From Nansenia antarctica (lineage: Eukaryota > Chordata > Actinopteri > Argentiniformes > Microstomatidae), in assembly GCA_963989245.1 (NCBI GenBank), contig OZ022346.1:48932133-48996132 (forward strand): DNA of 64,000 nt, in the 5' to 3' direction. A model generated the notes under the pieces. It saw nothing but the letters and a program-made list of their open reading frames with translations. It was not told where the DNA came from and ran no database searches. Within the stretch, counting starts at the first letter, position 1. The number at the start of each line of letters is the position of its first letter. Both the position numbers and the translations under genes were made by a program. This document shows, piece after piece, positions 18,988 to 29,151 of this stretch.

Positions 18988-20986
18988 TATAACCCTTAGT
19001 GTTCCTACCCCATTGACTTCCTTGGACAATGCTACACTTCACTCACACACTGTTATGCCTGGACGTCAGAAAAGATTTATCACATTAGGTAGAGCTTTTA
19101 TTTGCCCACATTCACGTTGTACTGTTGATGATTGTTTGATCTATGCCTCGACTGAAGCGGCTGAGTGGTACTTACTGGATGCCAAATATATTACACTTAC
19201 ACAACAGTTAATGTCAACACTTGTGACATTAACTAATGTTGACAATGAGGTGAACTCGTATTGGTGTGCTAGACGTAATATCGGTGAACAGGTGTTTGAC
19301 AAATCCAACAATTTCAAGGACAAAGTTTGTAGTAACATTCCTGACTTTCCACACGACTTTTTGGTGGACTGTAGGGAATTTGTGCATGAATATATTTTTC
19401 CAGTTGAGTTACCAGGAAAGGTTAAAAATGTTGCTGTAAAGGCTTCTACGAAGGCGATTGTAGTCGCTACTGACGATTATTTGTTGTATGATTCTAATCA
19501 CCTGGGGACACGGTCCCACCCTAATTCTGCCACTAGTATCATGAAAGATTTTGCTTCAAAAATGAATTATTCTGATTGCTGGATTTGTCAACAGGTCCCT
19601 GTAAGTACATCTGCTCCTATGTTTTTCCCCATACCGTTAACTAAAGCAGAATGGTTTCATTATAATTGGCAGGGTTTAGCCCAATTTGTTTTACAGGGCA
19701 AGAACCAGAGCTCTTCTTGTCAGCCCAGCACGATTCTGGTTCCTTTAAATTCTTCCTATGCAGGTGTGGATATTGGTGTGTTGGAACGTCTGACAGCAGC
19801 AGTTAACGAACACCATAGGCCTAGCGGTGTGGGGAAGGTTATTATTGATAGGCTTACACATTTGTCACAACCAACAGGTCCGAAGAAGATATATATTATC
19901 CAAGCTATGTTCGTTCAATTGAATGGTACTGCATTGAGTCCTCATCTGTTATGTTCTGGGAGTGTGACTTCTACACGGTGGAGAGGTTCAGTTGTTATTT
20001 CTGGATTGAAATGTAAAGTTGTTGATTGTGCTATGGTGCCTCAAATGAAATTACATGATACCAATACTACCAGACGGCAGAAAGGCACCACGCAGCTTAA
20101 GGTCATGCCTCTCGTAAATATTACAACCTGTATTGACATACAATCTCGGCTCAAGGGCAGCGCGCTTCGTCAGCTAGGGGCCGCGTCTTGTATAGGTGGT
20201 GTCATTTTCCCGTATCCTGGTACGGAGCTTCAACTCCCGGAGGGTGTGTTTCTTGTGTGTGATAATAATGCATTCTCTAAGCTTCCTGCTTTGAGTGAGG
20301 GTCTTTGTTATTTAGCTCATCTGATACCTTTGATTAGGAAAGTTACTCGGGAAGAGATGTCTGTACTTCACAAACAAGCAACCCATCGTAGTCGTAGGGC
20401 GTTATCTACCGCTCAGAAGTTTTTTGGCCTAATATTCCCAAGTTATGGTGTCTACAACTCTCAGACTGAATTAAGTGCCCTATCATCCGTTCTTGAAAAA
20501 CACATTAATGCTTCGGATGCTGTAGTATCTGCCCTGGCTACTGAATTGACTGAAACTAAGAATGTAGCTCTCCAAAATAGAATGGCTTTGGACATTATTT
20601 TGGCCAGTCAGGGTGGTACTTGTGCTTTGATAGGCGGTGAATGTTGCAGTTATATTTCGGATTCTGGTAACGCTCTGTATGATTTCCATGAATCTAACAA
20701 GAAGGGTATAGAGGATTTACGTAAAGAACACGGTTGGAATACATTGGATTTCTTTGATTCTGCTTTTTCAGGTATTGGTAATATGATCAGGTCCGTCGCT
20801 ATTATTCTTGTTGTCATTATCATCTGTATTATGTTACTTGGTATTTTAATCAAATGTTTTGGAAAGTGTATTTCTGATGTTCCGGTTAATGCTTTAATGA
20901 TGGCCGACATAGCTGATGAGCAAAAGCTGGATTCTGCTTTGCTTTCTGATTTTGTTTCCTCTTTTGATGATTTGTTTATTAAGTGA
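18449..20986 (+). CDS. env: Retroviral Env glycoprotein precursor
   Basis: Env is the membrane glycoprotein cut by furin-like proteases into SU and TM. From the first ATG the frame has 845 codons and overlaps pol by ~540 nt. A basic stretch then hydrophobic MLVSICAVMQMMPGASS (from residue 68) resembles a signal peptide, so translation may begin at an internal Met after splicing. Basic cleavage-type motifs occur at RQKR 206-209 and RSRR 647-650. SU carries CWIC (C377, C380) and TM carries CX6CC (C725, C732, C733), the covalent SU-TM pairing seen in gamma-type Env. A hydrophobic anchor spans about 783-803, followed by a ~40-residue cytoplasmic tail. No interruption is seen. The mature start and splice acceptor are not determined. 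Confidence 0.92.
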   Translation: MRLDGKDHTRSFGALGLPSKSRGPPPGTTFITASRHPMRTMRESLSRMVRRPLGTRKSTAWTSRLTKMLVSICAVMQMMPGASSQTLSSPEMSGPMEIVKDQGTATPLLGVLPSLVLPLLSSLPTLTMLQTEMSATRAAARTKVPLRDTDLSVIHPNQTDPVIHRGQLGGNSSHAVSETNITLSVPTPLTSLDNATLHSHTVMPGRQKRFITLGRAFICPHSRCTVDDCLIYASTEAAEWYLLDAKYITLTQQLMSTLVTLTNVDNEVNSYWCARRNIGEQVFDKSNNFKDKVCSNIPDFPHDFLVDCREFVHEYIFPVELPGKVKNVAVKASTKAIVVATDDYLLYDSNHLGTRSHPNSATSIMKDFASKMNYSDCWICQQVPVSTSAPMFFPIPLTKAEWFHYNWQGLAQFVLQGKNQSSSCQPSTILVPLNSSYAGVDIGVLERLTAAVNEHHRPSGVGKVIIDRLTHLSQPTGPKKIYIIQAMFVQLNGTALSPHLLCSGSVTSTRWRGSVVISGLKCKVVDCAMVPQMKLHDTNTTRRQKGTTQLKVMPLVNITTCIDIQSRLKGSALRQLGAASCIGGVIFPYPGTELQLPEGVFLVCDNNAFSKLPALSEGLCYLAHLIPLIRKVTREEMSVLHKQATHRSRRALSTAQKFFGLIFPSYGVYNSQTELSALSSVLEKHINASDAVVSALATELTETKNVALQNRMALDIILASQGGTCALIGGECCSYISDSGNALYDFHESNKKGIEDLRKEHGWNTLDFFDSAFSGIGNMIRSVAIILVVIIICIMLLGILIKCFGKCISDVPVNALMMADIADEQKLDSALLSDFVSSFDDLFIK

Positions 20987-21377
20987 TGTTTTGTGATTGT
21001 TTGCTTCGGTTCCTGTTTGTTTCTTTCTATATCATGTGATTGATGTCGGTTGTGAAGTGATGTAATGGTTACGCGACAATGGAAGCTCCTGACTATGAAA
21101 GTGTTATCAATCTGAGACAGCGGTAAAGGCTGTTCTCCAACTGGGGCCATGTGCTAGCAACCTCTGACCCTGCCGCTTCGGACGAGGGAAACATCGGTCG
21201 TTGGAAATTTCTGTATCTCAGTTTTTGTATTATGCATGATGAACTGAGTGATGTGTTGATGTGTTGATGTGTTGATGTGTTGATGTGTTGATGTGTTGAT
21301 GTAGTTGATGGGTTGATGTAGTTTTTCTGTCTGTCGTTTAGTTTCGGAACACACTCTGCGTGTTCCGAGGGGGGCTG
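20987..21377 (+). other. Proviral 3' region with octamer repeat and polypurine tract
   Basis: No gene. A TGTTGATG-type tandem repeat lies at 21246-21318, and a polypurine-like CGAGGGGGGC at 21366-21375 immediately precedes the 3' LTR, where plus-strand DNA synthesis would be primed. Confidence 0.7.
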
Positions 21378-22047
21378 TGTAGTGTATTTTCATATGACGT
21401 GGCCATGGCAACCCGACGGCCACGTAGTGAAAGCAACATAGTAGGAGACTCTGTTTGACTCTGTTTTACTCATCCAGGGCTTGCTTGAGGGCAGAAACAT
21501 ATTTGTCATTTATCTGATTCGTTCCCCTATTCACTAGATAACCGTCCGTTTGTGTTGTTTCTGTTAAGAGAGATAGGGAGAGACACACGGTGGCCTTTTG
21601 ACAATGCATGTGCAGAGGATGGAATGTCATCATGGGAGGATAATTGCATTGGGGTCGAGTCAGCAAGACGGCCATAACATAGGTTACATTGGAATTGTAT
21701 TAGACCATAGGGTGAGTTGCATTATAATAAGACAATGACATCCTATTTGCAGGACGGAGAATGGCCTCACCTACTCACTGGTATGCTTTGTATTCAACCA
21801 AATTAAAGTAACGTGGACTCTGTTTAGTTGGCTCAGCGAAATAATAGTGACAGGGTATAAAGTCCGCTACGTAGATGGACTCTTTCTCTTTATTTTTCTT
21901 GACATCCATCCTGTGACCGATTCGGACCATCAGCTCCATTGAGGGGCCATGCTGTGTAACCTGCTTTTTTGAATAAACAAGTCTTAAATTTGCTCAAGAA
22001 TTCTTCTTCATTTTTAGTAGTAACAGATACCAATATATACGAAATAA
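21378..22047 (+). repeat. Proviral 3' LTR
   Basis: Matches the 5' LTR with a constant offset of 11893 and no observed substitution or indel. Supplies the polyadenylation signal at 21972-21977. Confidence 0.93.
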
Positions 22048-22977
22048 ACAACAACAATAACCCTTCCCTTTTCTAGCACTGATTTATGTACAGATGATTC
22101 ACTGACTTCAGACAAATGTCCTTGTTCTGAGTCTCTTTGGATAAAAGCGTCTGCTAAATGTAGGATAAATGTTGTTATGGACAGGGCAGAGGATCTGGGT
22201 GTGAACCGTGGAACCTCCGCTTGCGTTCGTAAATTCGCTCTGGAACCTGATCAGCACTCATGGAACGCCTCTTGTCCAATCAAACGACTCAGTCCCTTTA
22301 TGACGTTGAACCCAGTGTGCGCCCCGGCGCTCTCAGAGCGGATTTACGAACGCAGCCTCCATTGTGGCCATACGGGCCATGCATGCCTTTTTCATATAAA
22401 CTGTTATCCTACACACACACACACACAGAAAATCATCTTGTCCTGTACTTGTCCAAATATGACATCTCAATTCAAGGCCGGTTGGTGGTTCGCACATGCA
22501 GAAGTGAGACCAGGGGGCTATTCCACGACGCTCGATAAAGTTCTAAGCCTTGATAAAGTTCTAAGCCTCGATAATGTTAGCTTGCGTTCGGTTCCATCAA
22601 TGTGGCTCAAATAATTCGCTGCTCGGTTGAGCTCCTTCTGAGTCAGATATAAACACTGGCTATAGTAATACGTGCGTCAAAAAAGGCTCACAGGCGGAAA
22701 CTAAACCCCGAACAGTTCCTCATGTGTCTTTTAGGAAATATTAGTTCCCACTTCACACGAGATAGATAGATTAGATAGTTTGACTGTGTGATAGATAGAT
22801 AATTTGATAATTTGAAAGTGTGATCGATCGATAGATAGTTTGATTGTGTGATAGATAACTAGATATTTTGAAAGTGTGATAGATAGACAGATCGATGGAT
22901 ACATAAATTAAAAAGTGTAAAAAATAAAATAAAATGAATAGGTATGTCTATCAACTTGCATTGCTGTTATCACAGCG
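22048..22977. repeat. Host flank with SINE-tail and GATA-type repeat
   Basis: Positions ~22125-22170 contain TTTGGATAAAAGCGTCTGCT, a sequence highly repeated in teleosts as the tail of SINE-like elements. Positions 22763-22905 contain degenerate GATA/TAGA units. No host exon was recognised; in particular no mcm7 first exon is visible here. Confidence 0.5.
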
Positions 22978-23062
22978 GTCTGGTTGGCGCAGTGGTTAAA
23001 GCAGCCAGTTGGAGTTCCGAAGGTTGCGAGTTCGAGACTTGACTACGTTTTTTTTTTTTTTT
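22978..23062 (+). repeat. tRNA-like SINE head (plus strand)
   Basis: Pol III-type A box (TTGGCGCAGTGG) and B box (GCGAGTTCGAG) with normal spacing, followed by a run of T. Cloverleaf pairing is poor, so it is a tRNA-derived SINE head rather than a functional tRNA. Confidence 0.5.
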
Positions 23063-23211
23063 ACATTTAACCAAAGATTTCATGCAAAGGCTTCAAACAC
23101 CATTGTAATCGTGTCAGTTCTTGTAAATAAGCCTGCACCATAATTTTATAGCCTACATACTTTTTTAGATGAGATTTTAGATTAGATTCAGACAACGAAA
23201 TGCAGTAAAAA

Positions 23212-23302
23212 GTGTGTCCGAAGAGGGATTCGAACCACGTCTAAAAATGATGAATAAATCCTGTGGCAGCGGTCGATACCACTAGGCCATTGCGGCGATA
23301 TG
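23212..23302 (-). repeat. tRNA-like SINE head (minus strand)
   Basis: On the minus strand TGGCCTAGTGG (A box) and GGTTCGAATCC (B box) match the pol III consensus closely, but the T-arm and acceptor arms do not pair. It faces the plus-strand head at 22978. Confidence 0.5.
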
Positions 23303-23522
23303 ACGGTTTGTAGACTGCTGCTGATATCACCACAGTAGTAATATTCATTTATTAAAATATGAACATATAACAATAACTGGGGCTAGTATGACCTACGCAT
23401 TTAATCGGTCAGCAATTTCTTGCCAAACCATTTCCCTCGCCTTGTTAATTGCGGCAGTATTGCATTTTACATCTTATTTTTCCGTCTTCATAAAGATCAA
23501 TAATTCGGAATGCTGCTTGACA

Positions 23523-24084
23523 TTACTGGGGCTGGATGATGATGAGAGGCACGGGGAGGATGAGAGAGGTGCATTTGAGGGGGCTCGGGGTCATGTTTTG
23601 GGGCTGATGAGGTACAGCGGTGACCCCTGCAGGCTGGGAGGTGTATTGAGGGAAGGTGAGGATGAGCACAGCACTGGGGGTGCTTTGGGGCTGGGTAGAG
23701 CTCATTTGTTGAGGTAAGGGTTGGATGATTATGTGAGGCTGGCTAAGGTCTGGGGGCAGGACTGACATCTGGGGTGTACTCAAGGTATTGCTTTTACTTT
23801 GGGTCTGCGCTGACTTTGCGAGGAGAGGAGTGAAGTGGACGTTGAGACTGTACGGTGTCACAGTCCAAACGATGTCCACCTGTTGGGAATGCATAGCGTC
23901 CCACACTGGGAGGCTGGTGTTGGTTTGTGAGGGGATCTCTAGCAGCAGTTAGGGAGGGGGTCACGAAGCGGACCTGGGGATAGTTTGGGAGGGCCTCTGT
24001 GGCCTCTGTGGCTTGTTCCTTCTTTCTCTTCTTTGCCTTCCTTGAAAGGTCACTCATCTTCAATATCCTAGAATAAAATGACAC
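23523..24084 (-). pseudogene. Unrecognised ORF pair, Gln/Pro-rich
   Basis: On the minus strand an AG acceptor (TTTATTCTAG) precedes a small frame starting MSDLSRKAKKRKKEQ, which runs to 23794. A second overlapping frame (23523-23906) continues with Gln/Pro/Ser-rich sequence (PQMSVLPPDLSQPHIIIQPL). Together they look like one low-complexity coding region broken by a frameshift. A basic N-terminus is the only feature visible. No family recognised; it could be a fragment of a transposon protein or a chance frame. Confidence 0.3.
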
Positions 24085-25223
24085 GTTGGCAAAGTTACCA
24101 TACCCTCCAGTTAAACATTATAATACCTGTTTACACAAAAACAACCGGATTCAAATATCCCTACATTTCGATGGAAATGTTGCATGCATTGCAATCTAAA
24201 CGTGGACGTAATTATACCCAAAACACTGTAGGCTAGGCTAGGCCTATAATCTTATCGTATTGCTGTTCATATACAGTAGCCTATAGTTACAGTAAATACG
24301 TTGTTTGTAGTTACAATAGTCATATGTCTAATTGAATTGCACTAATGAATATTTTACATACCTTTCTGTGTGTTCTTTCGTCGTGTCTGTCCTGTCTCGC
24401 TCACTATTTTACGCGCAGTGACATGAACTCGAATTTCAACCGTAGCTGTCCAGGGGTAGGATAGGCTACACCACGCTAAGTATTTCAATTCAAATAAATA
24501 TGATGCAATTTTTAATTCAATAATTAATCCCAGACAAACTTCATTGGCGGGACAGGTTGTGATCAAACCCCGAATTTCTGTCGCTGGATATACGATCTAG
24601 TAGTCTGACATGGTTCAGCCCAAGCTTTTAAAGTAGGCTAGGTTGCAAGCAGTAGGCTACACCAGTAGAAAAGATTCAGGGCTTGTGCTGCAACCTTTTC
24701 AGCTTTTAAAATTTCGGATGAATAATTAAGAGTAAAAGGCACCATTAATTCAATCATTTCCAAGTTTATTCAATTCGTCAAAACAATTCCTATTTCAACT
24801 TCAGACCTTCAGAAGATTCTCTATTGGTGTGAGTTGAATAGCAGATAAGGCCTGAATGTTAGTCATCAGTTTCTCTTGACTTCACATTCATATCACAAAC
24901 AGCTATACAAAACTAAATCAAGACAGGAGAAGGAGAATATATGATATACTATAGGCTATTTCCAATGGCATATTTATATATGTTTACATATTTAAGCATT
25001 TTTGATTGCATTTTTGATTGAGTGTTTTTCGCAAAGTCAATCAAACATGAAAACAAAAGATAATCACAGTATCACAATACATAAAAAAGCCAACATCTCA
25101 AACAGGGCAGGAAAAACAGCACAGGGAAGGATTTACAAACAACTAAAGTTCACAGACAGACAGGCAGAGACTGTAGCATTGATTTTATAGCAGAGATGAC
25201 ATTTACACAAAGTAGTATATTTC
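24085..25223. other. Unassigned AT-rich spacer
   Basis: Contains short TAGGCTA repeats (24228-24245, 24637-24660) and no recognisable gene. Confidence 0.4.
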
Positions 25224-25625
25224 TCAGCTGAACTCTCCAGCTCTCACAGTGATCTCTAGTGGTTCAATCTTCAAAGGACTCTGCTTACAGCCGACCCAGA
25301 AATAGGGGAAAACCCTCTCAGAAAAGGTATGTTTGAAAGTGTAGATGTGTGTGTTGTCAGATGGATCATAGAAAGACACCCTGCCCCTATCCCAGTCCAA
25401 CTGCACTCTGATTCTCTGAGGCCTCTTCTTCAGATTAAGCCTTGTCAGGGGGGACGTTCCTGCAAAGTACATTTTATGGTAAAAGTACACAGACAGGTAA
25501 CCGTTCTTCAGGACAGAGGAGACTTTCTCTTTCCTCCGGACGGACTCTTTGGCTATGCCGAGGACCCAACGCTGTGTTCTCTCCGACCTCCACGTCCCAG
25601 ACGTGCTTTCCTGACGCGTACTTAC
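25224..25625 (-). pseudogene. PRY/SPRY (B30.2) domain fragment
   Basis: The minus strand encodes the C-terminal part of a B30.2 domain as found in fish TRIM and NLR proteins: KHVWDVEVG, then LGIAKESV, RVQLDWDRGRVSFYD and THIYTFKHTF, ending VRAGEFS and a stop at 25224-25226. The block order and the LDWD...SFYD...TFKHTF spacing are characteristic. One extra T in the codons after ENTA (~25571-25573) shifts the frame, so it is a pseudogene or carries a sequence error. No upstream domain is present; which parent gene it came from cannot be said. Confidence 0.7.
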
Positions 25626-25639
25626 ATTTTTGGAGAGGT

Positions 25640-25860
25640 GCGCGTCAACCCTCTCCGTAGGCTACGCAAGGCTACGCGGGCCTACGCAAGCTACGCCTTA
25701 GCCTACGCCGTCGATTTTACGCAGGAGCGTAAACTGGGCTTGAGGAGGTGGTGGTAGAGACATCACAGAGGAGGTGGTGGTAGACATCAGAGAGGTGGTG
25801 GTGGTAGAGACATCACGGAGGTGATGGTAGTAGACAATAGATGTCTGTATTTGGAGGTGT
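25640..25860. repeat. CTACGC-rich repeat and GGTGGTAGAGACATC minisatellite
   Basis: 25655-25715 has repeated CTACGCAAG/CTACGCGGG units. 25740-25845 has four imperfect ~25-bp units around GAGGTGGTGGTAGA. Confidence 0.65.
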
Positions 25861-25900
25861 GTGTCTGTGTGTGAACATGGTTGGAAACACAGTTGTGCAC

Positions 25901-26036
25901 ACAGGTGTGTGTGTGTGTGTGTCTGCTAAATGGTTGAAATGTAAAAATCCCATCTATTCTAGCCACGTGTGTGTGTACACCGTTGCAAACACAGTTGTGC
26001 TCGCGCGCGCGTGTGTGTGTGTGTGTGTGTGTGCTA
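25901..26036. repeat. (GT)n microsatellites
   Basis: GT runs at 25906-25922 and 26009-26033 within sequence that recurs near 26890-26960. Confidence 0.85.
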
Positions 26037-26089
26037 AAAGGTGTGTTTGTGTCTGTGTTAAATGGTTGAAATGTATGTATGAATGAATG

Positions 26090-26612
26090 AATGAATGGTC
26101 TTTATTGTCATTGCTACAGTACAGGTACCAAACAACGAAATTAAGGAGGGGTGGCTCCCCTGGTGTTAAGAAAGAAAAAAAAAAAAAAAAACTTTAAAAA
26201 CAAATCACAAGAAGGGAAGGAGCTGGTTTACATAAATAAAGGCTATGTACACTATCCACTATACTATACTGTACAGATAGACGACTAGGGTTGTCATATT
26301 GCACAGTAGTGTTATTTCACATTTATTTAAAGTGTCGCAGTTTGCAGGCTTGAAATGTACATGTTTGTGCCTCAGCACTACACCTGATTTTTTCAGTCCA
26401 GCAGCTGCCATCAATCCGTCCAGACTGTCCAGGGCCCAGAACCTAGGTCTTTGCTGTGTTCAGGGCCTGGACGGCCCTGTGGTAGAAGCTGTTCTTCAGT
26501 CTGTTTGTCCTTGCGCCCAAGGTCCTGAACCGCCTTTTCGAGGGCAGCCTGGTAAAGTGTTCGTACCCAGGGTGGGTCGGGTCCCTGGAGATCTTGGAGG
26601 CCTTCCTGAGTA
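26090..26612 (+). repeat. Dispersed repeat family A, copy 1
   Basis: Starts after GAATGAATGAAT with CTTTATTGTCATTGCTACAG. The first ~415 bp recur with few changes at 51293-51704. The layout resembles the 3' end of a fish LINE or SINE in reverse; no coding function seen. Confidence 0.65.
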
Positions 26613-26708
26613 AAAATGCATCCTATATATTCTAGGTGTGTGTGGAAAGTTCTGCACCTCTCTCCAGGTGAATGTAGGTCTAGTTGACCGACCTGTAGGA
26701 AGAAGTGT

Positions 26709-26712
<4 letters not shown>

Positions 26713-26770
<58 letters not shown>

Positions 26771-26885
26771 AGAGAGAGACAGACATACAGACAGACAGAC
26801 AGACAGAGACATACAGTGTGTGTGTCTGCTAAGTTGAAATGTAAAAATGCATCCTGTCTTCTAGGCGCATGTGTGGGTGTGTTTG

Positions 26886-26945
<60 letters not shown>
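26713..26945. repeat. (GA)n and (TG)n microsatellites
   Basis: (GA)n at 26713-26778, CAGA units at 26780-26805 and (TG)n at 26887-26943. Confidence 0.95.
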
Positions 26946-26948
<3 letters not shown>

Positions 26949-27360
26949 ACACAGTTGCGCTCGCAGGTGTGTGTGAATATGGGCACATGTCGACTAGTCT
27001 TTTCACCCGAGACACATCTCCGTTCCGGCAGGCCTCGAACAGCTCCCTGAAAGCCCCGCCGACCCCCCCGCCGCCGCTGTCCCCGGGGCTGGTGCCTCCC
27101 GACCCGGGGCTGGAGACGCTGCTGCTCCCCCCGCCGGGGGTGGTGGTGGCGGAGCTGGCGCTGCTCCCACCCAGGGCCGGGGCTGGAGGATCAGGCGAGG
27201 CCGGAGAGATCTCCATACCTCCGCTGCATTCACGCTCGCCGTCCGGAGGCACAACAGTCGCCGTAACGAGAGCCATTGACGGTGGGGATCCCGGAGGACT
27301 GGCCGACAGAGTGCTGTTTCGTGGCGGAGATTGCAGGGTACCCTGCTGTTGTTGTTGCAG

Positions 27361-28770
27361 GGACACGTCCCCCTTGACTTTAAAATAGCAAGGGTAACCC
27401 CACTGTATAAAAAAGGAAGCAAATTAGACCCAGGCAACTACCGACCTGTTTCTATTCTTAATTCCATCTCGAAACTTATGGAAAAAATAGTTTATGAACA
27501 GGTCGATAGGTACCTTACCGAAAAAAAGCTGATGTATGAATTTCAATCAGGATTCAGAACATCCCATTCCACTGACACATGCCTTCTCTATTTGAACGAC
27601 CACATCAACCATGAGGTGGACTCGGGCAAGTACTGCGGCATGGTCATGCTGGACCTCCAGAAGGCCTTCGACACAGTAGATCACCACATATTGTTAGATA
27701 AACTGAAAGCAATTGGGTTCGATAGAACATCGGTGAGCTGGATGCAATCATACTTAGAGGGGAGGGAACAGGTGGTTAGTGTGAACGGAACACTGTCCCC
27801 CCCCCTCCCAGTGACCTGCGGCGTTCCACAAGGAAGCATTTTGGGACCTTTACTGTTCCTAATATATGTGAATGACATGTCATCAGCATGTGATTGCAAT
27901 TTGTTCCTGTTCGCGGATGACTCGGCTCTGCTGGTCTCTGACAGGGACATATTGCAGGTGGAAAAAGCGCTAAGCACTGAACTGAGTAGAATCTGCATCT
28001 GGCTAGCTGACAATAAACTATCAATACACCTAGGTAAAACTGAAACCATCCTATACGGATCCCCATCTAAACTCAGAAAGGCTGAAAATTTTAAAATAAA
28101 AGTGGGTAACATTAATATCACAAGAAAAGAGGATATTACATACCTGGGCTCCATCTTAGAGGCAAATCTTTCCGGAGATAAAATGGCAGCAAAAGTAATC
28201 AAAAAAGTGAACCATAGAACTAGATTCTTGTACAGGATATCCTCACTTGTCAGTAAAAACACACTGAGGACCCTATCAGGAGCTCTCATTCAATGTCACT
28301 TCGACTATGCCGTAACATCATGGTACTATAGAACCACAAAGGCCCATAAAACAAGACTCCAGACAGCCCAAAATAAACTGGTTAGGCTTCTGCTAGGCCT
28401 CAACCCTAGGACACATCTAACCGCTGCTCATTTTTTGAGCCTTGATTGGCTACGAGTAGTTGACAGAGTGCAGCAGCTTGCACTGGGCCTGGTCTTCAAG
28501 ATACGCTACACCACAAAGACACCCAAGTACCTGTCAACATACTTCCAAAAAGTGAACAACGTCCACACATACAACACCAGAGGAAGCTCCACGAACCACG
28601 TTCAACCGCGTTGCACCACAAACAAGGGGTTAAACTCGTTTGCTAACTATGCAGTAAAAATGTGGAACGCCCTTCCTATAATCTTAAAGGAGTGCAAAAC
28701 AATGCCCACCTTCAAAACCACTCTCAAAAAACATTTACAGGAGGCTGCAATCCGTAACTGGACCCTCTAA
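27361..28770 (+). CDS. L2-like LINE reverse transcriptase (partial ORF)
   Basis: An uninterrupted frame of ~470 codons encoding a non-LTR reverse transcriptase. Motifs in order: LYKKGSKLDPGNYRPVSIL, QSGFRTSHST, LDLQKAFDTVDH, GVPQGSILGPLLF, the catalytic FADD (codons from 27910) and a later LGSILEANLSGD. The C-terminal region carries TRLQTAQNKLVRLLLGLNPR and ends at TAA 28768-28770. The apparent upstream ATG at 27331 belongs to antisense tnks sequence; the true LINE start is missing. The intact frame indicates a recent insertion, but lack of endonuclease and of the 5' end make it non-autonomous. Confidence 0.82.
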   Translation, partial: GHVPLDFKIARVTPLYKKGSKLDPGNYRPVSILNSISKLMEKIVYEQVDRYLTEKKLMYEFQSGFRTSHSTDTCLLYLNDHINHEVDSGKYCGMVMLDLQKAFDTVDHHILLDKLKAIGFDRTSVSWMQSYLEGREQVVSVNGTLSPPLPVTCGVPQGSILGPLLFLIYVNDMSSACDCNLFLFADDSALLVSDRDILQVEKALSTELSRICIWLADNKLSIHLGKTETILYGSPSKLRKAENFKIKVGNINITRKEDITYLGSILEANLSGDKMAAKVIKKVNHRTRFLYRISSLVSKNTLRTLSGALIQCHFDYAVTSWYYRTTKAHKTRLQTAQNKLVRLLLGLNPRTHLTAAHFLSLDWLRVVDRVQQLALGLVFKIRYTTKTPKYLSTYFQKVNNVHTYNTRGSSTNHVQPRCTTNKGLNSFANYAVKMWNALPIILKECKTMPTFKTTLKKHLQEAAIRNWTL

Positions 28771-29151
28771 ATCAAAAATCAGATTAAAAGACCCGAACTA
28801 CCCACTGTACATACTTTGTGTTTTGTCCCCCGCCCCCACCTGTGGTGTATGTCCCCACCTGTCCTACCCGCTGTACATACCTTATGTTTTGTTGTATTGT
28901 TCTTCCCATGATGGATGTGTGTTTATCTTGTAGATAGTAATAGTTATTTGTCTGTATTATCATGTAGATAGTACTAGCTTTTTTGTCTGTCTTACATGTA
29001 ACGATGAATTGAGAATCAAGGACCCCAATTGAAATAAGCCAGTGGCTTTCTTGGGTTTTTATCCTGTTAGTTGACCTTGTATGTAATATGTACTTTCATG
29101 TACCTACTTCTGCAAATCTTCTAATAAAGTTTTCAATCAATCAATCAATTG
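27361..29151 (+). mobile_element. L2-like LINE, 5'-truncated
   Basis: Contains a reverse transcriptase ORF, a ~380-bp 3' UTR and a TCAA tandem tail at 29134-29150, the usual 3' signature of L2/CR1-group elements. It is inserted in tnks exon 1 in the opposite orientation. No endonuclease domain is present, so it is truncated. Confidence 0.8.

Larger units (their letters stand above)
9485..22047 (+). mobile_element. Full-length endogenous retrovirus with intact gag, pol and env
   Basis: Two LTRs of ~670 bp enclose a 2.1-kb leader, gag, pol and env, all open. The LTRs show no difference in my base-by-base reading (constant offset 11893), so insertion is recent. AAATAAA occurs immediately 5' of the left LTR and at the end of the right LTR; the target duplication is 4-7 bp and cannot be separated from the terminal LTR bases. 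Gag-Pol joined by a stop codon in the same frame, a CxxC motif in SU and CX6CC in TM indicate a gamma/epsilon-type retrovirus. At 12.56 kb it is long for that group because of the leader, a 736-codon gag and extra pol sequence. It lies antisense to mcm7. Confidence 0.95.

Noticed and set aside
18043..19029. 328-codon minus-strand ORF under pol/env
   Set aside because: Shadow of two overlapping plus-strand genes with strong motif support.
22978..23302. Functional tRNA genes
   Set aside because: A and B boxes are good but acceptor and T-arm pairing fail on both strands.
26411..26832. ORFs rich in Ser-Leu or Arg-Glu near 26.4-26.9 kb
   Set aside because: They are translations of GA microsatellite and of dispersed repeat A.
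27331..27360. ATG at 27331 as the LINE start
   Set aside because: This stretch is antisense tnks exon sequence (Gln tract); the LINE begins at about 27361.
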